From assembly GCA_947579665.1 (NCBI GenBank), contig OX388352.1, positions 32,978,216 to 33,042,215 on the forward strand: a stretch of DNA of 64,000 nt, given 5' to 3'. Below are positions 1 to 64,000 of the stretch, one piece after another (the first letter of the stretch is position 1; every line of letters starts with the position of its first letter). The translations under genes and the position numbers were made by a program. The notes under the pieces are model-generated. The model saw only the letters and a program-made list of their open reading frames with translations, searched no databases and had not been told where the DNA came from. Source of the stretch: Sympetrum striolatum (Eukaryota > Arthropoda > Insecta > Odonata > Libellulidae).

Positions 1-91
1 TTACTGCAGGTACGCCTTTTGAACCATGAAATATATTCGTCAGCTATTTCAACAAGAAAGTGGAAAGCACATTTGGAGAAGGATAAATTAC

Positions 92-1084
92 CATATGGGG
101 TTCTTGAAAAATTATCCTTTGCATTGACATCTGCATTATACTCCAATAAAGTCTGAGCTGCTTCTAGACATAGATTCTTAGCTGCAATATGTAAAGCTGT
201 GCAACCATCATAATTTGGACACTGGATATTAACGTTCAGGTCTGAAATGTAAAATAGTGACTAAAAACTATTAGGGAATTCAAAAACGATTGATCTGAAA
301 ATGGTCGTTAATAATAGGTACCTTTGCATTCTTGCAAGATAAATCTTAGAATTGGTGCAACATCAAAGTGAGTAGCATAATGCAAGGCATTCATATCCGT
401 CCAACGGCATCTGAGATGGACATTAGCACCTTTTTCAATAAGCATTTTGACAACCTGAAAAATTAACCAAAATAAAAGCCGTATGATTCAATTAGAAAGA
501 AATAAAATCTTTTGGCGTGTTTTCGAATCAATTAACCTTAAGAGCCGAATTAACATCTCCAACTGCAGCTGCTCCAGCTTTACAAGAATACTGTAGCAAT
601 GTCATATCTGTTAAACCGTCGCGGTCATCAACATGAGCTCCCCGGCTTAAAATCTGCGCCAGGAATTTACAAAATTATTTTAAGTTTTACAAACAATCAA
701 CCGCTGAGTAAAAGAACAGCGGTAAATAGTAAAACAAACAGCATTTAATCTCACATGAATGTGTCACCGTGATTAAAAACATACCTCACTGACAAAGAGC
801 TCTATATTCTTCTGAGTTTGAGGGACCCACTGTCTCATGATAGCAAATATTTCTGAAATCGCTGTCTTTGGATTTTTCACTATTTCTTGGCACCATGGAC
901 AGCTCGGATCGAACAATGCTAAGTCAGACTGGCGACAATCCAAACAGAGTGGTGGATCAACAGGTGGGTGAGACATAGCTGATCTACGATCGGTGGTATC
1001 TAATACTACATGACCATTCATTTTGCAGGTCTTTGACATGGAGACTTCCAAAATTGAAATTAAAGTAACATAAGTATCAACCAT
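92..1084 (-). CDS. CLIP3/CLIP4-like ankyrin-repeat protein, 5' part (partial)
   Basis: First four coding exons of a gene that runs off the left edge: 785-1084, 537-653, 322-454 and 92-241. All have GT-AG borders and consistent phase. The first exon carries AIMRQWVPQTQKNIEL, matching the conserved N-terminal segment of vertebrate CLIP3/CLIP4. The next three encode ankyrin repeats (DRDGLTDMTLLQYSCKAG, RWTDMNALHYATHFD, DGCTALHIAAKNL) in the same order and with the same exon joins as that family. Family members are microtubule-linked adaptor proteins with ankyrin repeats followed by CAP-Gly domains; the CAP-Gly part is not in the window. The start is the first Met after an in-frame stop (1084); a Met 15 codons later is also possible. 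The first exon also has a CX2C-X11-CX2C cysteine pattern. The family call is firm; CLIP3 versus CLIP4 is not resolvable. Confidence 0.8.
785..1084 (-). CDS. CLIP3/4-like exon 1 (N-terminal segment)
   Basis: 100 codons if the Met at 1084 is used. It ends at the donor GAG|GTATG with ...FVSE, and the next exon starts ILSRGAHVDDRDG. The join matches the conserved family sequence. Residues about 47-65 hold CLDC...CPWC, unlike the paired single cysteines I recall in the vertebrate proteins. Confidence 0.75.
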
Positions 1085-1700
1085 GTTACGTTCATGTCAA
1101 TGAAGGTAAAACAAAAATAGAAAATGGCCTTGATTTAAAAACTTTTAAGTTCCCAGATCAGAAACTTAATGAAATGAAAACGAAGTAATAACAATGACAA
1201 CATCCCTAAAACACTTGTCTTTGCGGTTCTCTCTCTCACATATTGTGGAAGATTAATTAAAAAACTAACCAATACAGGGAAGACTTTCAGAAGAGAAATT
1301 ACTAAAACATTTAGATCGAAAGAAGCTTTGAATAGGGGTGAAAAATAAATATGAAACAGCTAATATTTTAAACGACAAGTAATTCCAATAACAGACGCGA
1401 ATAACGGACTTAAATGGTTAAGTTTTTCGAGACTGTCTCGTTTATCATGGTATTCCTACATACATATACTCAAAATACCTATAACTCGGAGATGACAAAA
1501 CTAATTTCGCATCAAACTTCCAGCGAGTAACATCCTGTGGTTTCGTGTTTACTATTGTTTACAGCTATTGAGACCATTGAGACGTCTACCCATCAGCTGA
1601 CAACGCTGTATCCGCTGTATGGATAAATTAATATAAGGAGTGGAAGAATCTACTGGTAATATTAAAAACGTGCAGAATAAATTATTATGTAATTTTAATC
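1085..1700 (-). promoter_or_regulatory. Presumed promoter and 5' UTR region of the CLIP3/4-like gene
   Basis: This is the sequence upstream of the first CLIP-like exon, and the minus-strand transcript must start here or further right. I see no convincing TATA box, initiator or upstream exon. The call rests on position only. Confidence 0.3.
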
Positions 1701-2534
1701 AATATAAATGCGACTTAAATTACTTTTGTGACTTAAGCGCTTTTCAGTTTCAATAGCGCCACTTTTAAAATGAAAAATGGAGTAGTAACATATTTAAGTT
1801 ATAATATTACATCACCATTTGATGTAAACACTAAACTAAGGCTATTGCAGTCAGTTTTAATACTGAAATAACCTCGTGAATGTATATGAAATACATAAAT
1901 AAACCAGTCCATCGAAAATTAAGTAGTTTTTGGGTGGTGAAATGAAAAATGAAAGATATGAAAATTTCGAGATGAGAATCGTGGTAATATCATTAATTGA
2001 AAAAAGAAGTATTTGATTTAATAATCTCTTCAAATATACTCTATACTCCAAGTCCTAGATGTCTTTGCAATCGTATGAGCCATGGTTGTGCAAGTTGTGA
2101 GCACATTGAATCAGGTGAATTACAAAGCAGTACTTAGCTTTGTAAAACAGCAATAACCTATTACAATTTTTAATCAGATTAAACTTTTAAATTTATTAGT
2201 ATAAAATAACAAGGAAACATCTCCTTTGTCAATTTTTTTCTTTTGTAAACCTTGAATAGTATCTCAAGTTTATTGATCTCATAAGAACTATTTTCCCCCA
2301 AAAAAGTAAAATGTTACCTTTTAACTTATGAAAATTGTGAACTCCCATTTTGCGAATCATAAAAACCATTATGAATTATGCTTAGCTAGATCATGGACTG
2401 GAATAAGCTATGTCGTGAATATATTCTAATACTGGGAATGGAATCTCTGGAGAGATAATCAAATGGTATGCCTTAATAAAAATATTGTGAACCTATATTC
2501 ATGTTTACCACAATTTTTCAGAGAATAAAGAAAA
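1701..2534. other. AT-rich intergenic spacer, nothing recognised
   Basis: It lies between the CLIP-like gene and projectin, which are both on the minus strand. No ORF with homology, RNA gene or repeat was recognised. A minus-strand 64-codon ORF at 1857-2051 is low-complexity and unconvincing. Confidence 0.4.
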
Positions 2535-3335
2535 CACAATTTTTAAATTTAATATTTATTATCAGTCATTTATGCATAAAAGATATTGAAAATTTGTCTT
2601 ATCATACATTTTAAAAAAGGTACAAAGGCCAATTAATAAACTCATGAGCACTTGCAAAAGATATATAAGGTGCAGGGTGTCATTATGATGCATTAAATCA
2701 TCAAAATCTATTCAGGTACTTCTTTGCATTGATTTTAAAAAGATAATGAACACATGAGATGAAGTATCCTGGGTAGTATTAAAATTAGTTTTGATTTTAT
2801 CTGCAATGCAAATCTGCAAAATATAAATCTTATCACTGCTTTTATATATCTTGATGAAGTAAATGTTACAAATAAAATATTTAGCTAAGATTTAGAGGAA
2901 ACAACACATATTTTAAATAAATTTTTACTAAGCAACATTCATGAGTGCCTGAAATATGTAATATGAATATCTACTTATTTAAGATTGCAGCTAATTTGAA
3001 GAATTGTTCACAACATTAATGAATGACATTCTATATTACAAATATATCATTCATGGCAATTTGTTCTTGGTCGAATTGTTACTGTTGAGGATGCTATTAT
3101 AAAATTGCCATTCATGACATATTAAAACAAGAATGTCATTGCAAACGAATTATAGGTTTTAACACTGCAACTTGAATAAGTAGTTGAAATATTGAATTAT
3201 AACACATACATTAGCAAATACTTATACATCACAATTTTACAGAACACCCTGACTTAATCTATGTCGTTGCTTTAGCTCTGTACAATGTTCAGCGTGATAT
3301 AAGCAGTCAGGAACCCACTTCTTTTCTCAAATTAC
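2535..3335 (-). other. bt: Candidate 3'-terminal untranslated exon of projectin
   Basis: On the minus strand a pyrimidine-rich tract ends in ...CTTTTTAG at 3336-3337, a good acceptor. It could pair with the strong donor AAAG|GTATGTAT at 3952-3953 just beyond the stop codon. The right border (3335) is read from the acceptor. The left end is a guess, based on an AATAAA on the minus strand at 2555-2560. Confidence 0.3.
2555..2560 (-). terminator. Candidate polyadenylation signal AATAAA for projectin
   Basis: The plus strand reads TTTATT. In such AT-rich DNA the hexamer is common by chance, so this is only one candidate; another is at 2192-2197. Confidence 0.2.
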
Positions 3336-3981
3336 CTAAAAAGTAAAAATTTTTCCATTAGAATTTTTCTATAAAAAACATTTTAAAATTCAGAGAAAAT
3401 CATATCAAAAAATACAAATTAGCCAATAATACAAGACTGGCTGATTTTTTATTGTAAAATGTAATATGTTTATTAACTATTTATTATTAAGTCAGTGCCT
3501 TTTTATGCTCTTCATATTTTTAAATTTTAGATTAACAGTTTCTTCCGTATTTTCTCATCTACCAAAAATTGCTTTTGACCCACACTAATTTTGGATTCAT
3601 TTTCATGTCCAAGAAATCCTCTTCCTCCAATTTACACAATGCATGCAAATAAAACAATGTGCTACTCTTGGGCAATGAATTTTAAGCTGTCTGCAATTTA
3701 ATATTCGATTTTTTCAAATCTAATAAACTTTAAAGGATAGAAAAAACTTATAGTATAAAAATGGTAAAGGCAAGAAAGTTCAGAATCAACAAAAAACAAA
3801 TTTAAAAATATAAAGTTATTTTTATTAATTATATCACAATGTTAACAAAGACTTATTCAGTCTGTGATGTTTTTTCAATGGTAGAATCTAACTTCTTTAG
3901 ACATGATTGAAATCAAATTAAAATCTTCTACATGTGTGACTAAAAATACATACCTTTGCAAATGAAGATTCAGCTTATAAT

Positions 3982-63645
<59,664 letters not shown>

Positions 63646-64000
63646 CTGCAAGAAAGGTATCTCATTAGCAGTCATTTTTATTTGAATAGCCATTTTAGAT
63701 GATTTTGAACTGGATACAGTTATATTTGCTCAAAGAGGAACTCTTTAAGCATGACTATTTTTGAGACTGTTCTATAAAATGTGTCTCCATTATGTAATGG
63801 AATATGCATTTTCCTATTAAATGAACATCAAAGATATTATTTTTATCATCTAGAAACACCAAAGTATTCATGAAGAAAAACTGTTGATTACATCTTTTGA
63901 TCTCTTCATGATAAGAAGGATAATGGCCAACTTTTACCCTCCATCCTTTTGTAATTTTTATGTTAGTACATTCATATTTTAAAAGTATAAATCATAATTA

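Noticed and set aside
1428..1440. Short palindrome CGAGACTGTCTCG upstream of the CLIP-like gene
   Set aside because: Thirteen bases are expected by chance in a window of this size, and there is no other sign of a regulatory site.

Overview
The window looks like an arthropod nuclear genome, most likely an insect or another pancrustacean. It is strongly AT-rich, most introns are about 100-1700 bp, and almost all of it is one giant muscle gene on the minus strand. That gene is projectin/twitchin (Drosophila bent, bt; nematode unc-22). I could assemble 117 in-frame coding exons from 63645 down to the TGA at 3982-3984, about 22.6 kb of coding sequence or roughly 7,520 residues. The 5' end lies beyond position 64000. 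I checked exon borders by GT-AG signals, homology and reading phase; one intron has a GC donor.

Domain order in the protein: (1) the second half of an N-terminal Ig (63.5 kb); (2) a non-Ig linker (63.2-59.6 kb) with a DFRxxL motif, an unrecognised Trp-rich exon and two paralogous small exons carrying RRPSL...DWPxL; (3) five Ig domains (58.0-54.0 kb); (4) fourteen Fn3-Fn3-Ig super-repeats (53.8-23.3 kb); (5) an irregular segment Fn3x3-Ig, Fn3x2-Ig, Fn3x3-Ig-Ig, Fn3x2-Ig-Ig, Fn3 (23.3-11.9 kb); (6) a titin-like kinase with its regulatory tail (11.7-10.3 kb); (7) Ig-Ig, a Ser/Arg/His-rich linker, Ig-Ig-Ig and the stop (10.2-4.0 kb). I count 39 Fn3 domains, the number known for Drosophila projectin, and 31 Ig domains in the window.

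At the left end (1-1084, minus strand) are the first four exons of a second gene: a CLIP3/CLIP4-like protein with an N-terminal segment and ankyrin repeats. Its CAP-Gly part lies outside the window. It is in the same orientation as projectin and starts about 2 kb beyond projectin's 3' end. The spacer 1085-3335 holds its presumed promoter and projectin's presumed 3' UTR.

Mobile-element remnants sit in introns: an 832-bp hAT-type element with an exact 8-bp target duplication (49794-50625), a near-perfect 122-bp palindrome (49460-49581) in the same intron, two copies of one MITE family (29896-30318 and about 47066-47696), and another terminal-inverted-repeat element (7728-8134). Introns over 300 bp in which I saw nothing recognisable: 4185-4737, 6085-6537, 7015-7361, 12110-12410, 12577-13192, 14131-14548, 14852-15429, 15733-16126, 17543-18266, 19079-19709, 20484-20815, 21720-22346, 23886-24229, 25748-26158, 28761-29251, 33668-34210, 35745-36223, 38140-38586, 40737-41244, 42836-43193, 44157-44564, 44719-45135, 45264-46030, 48709-49115, 51116-51442, 52440-52987, 53156-53693, 54158-54820, 55036-55705, 56305-57076, 57996-59580, 59668-60138, 60229-62103, 62236-63055 and 63646-64000. 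I saw no tRNA, rRNA, CRISPR array or bacterial-type operon.
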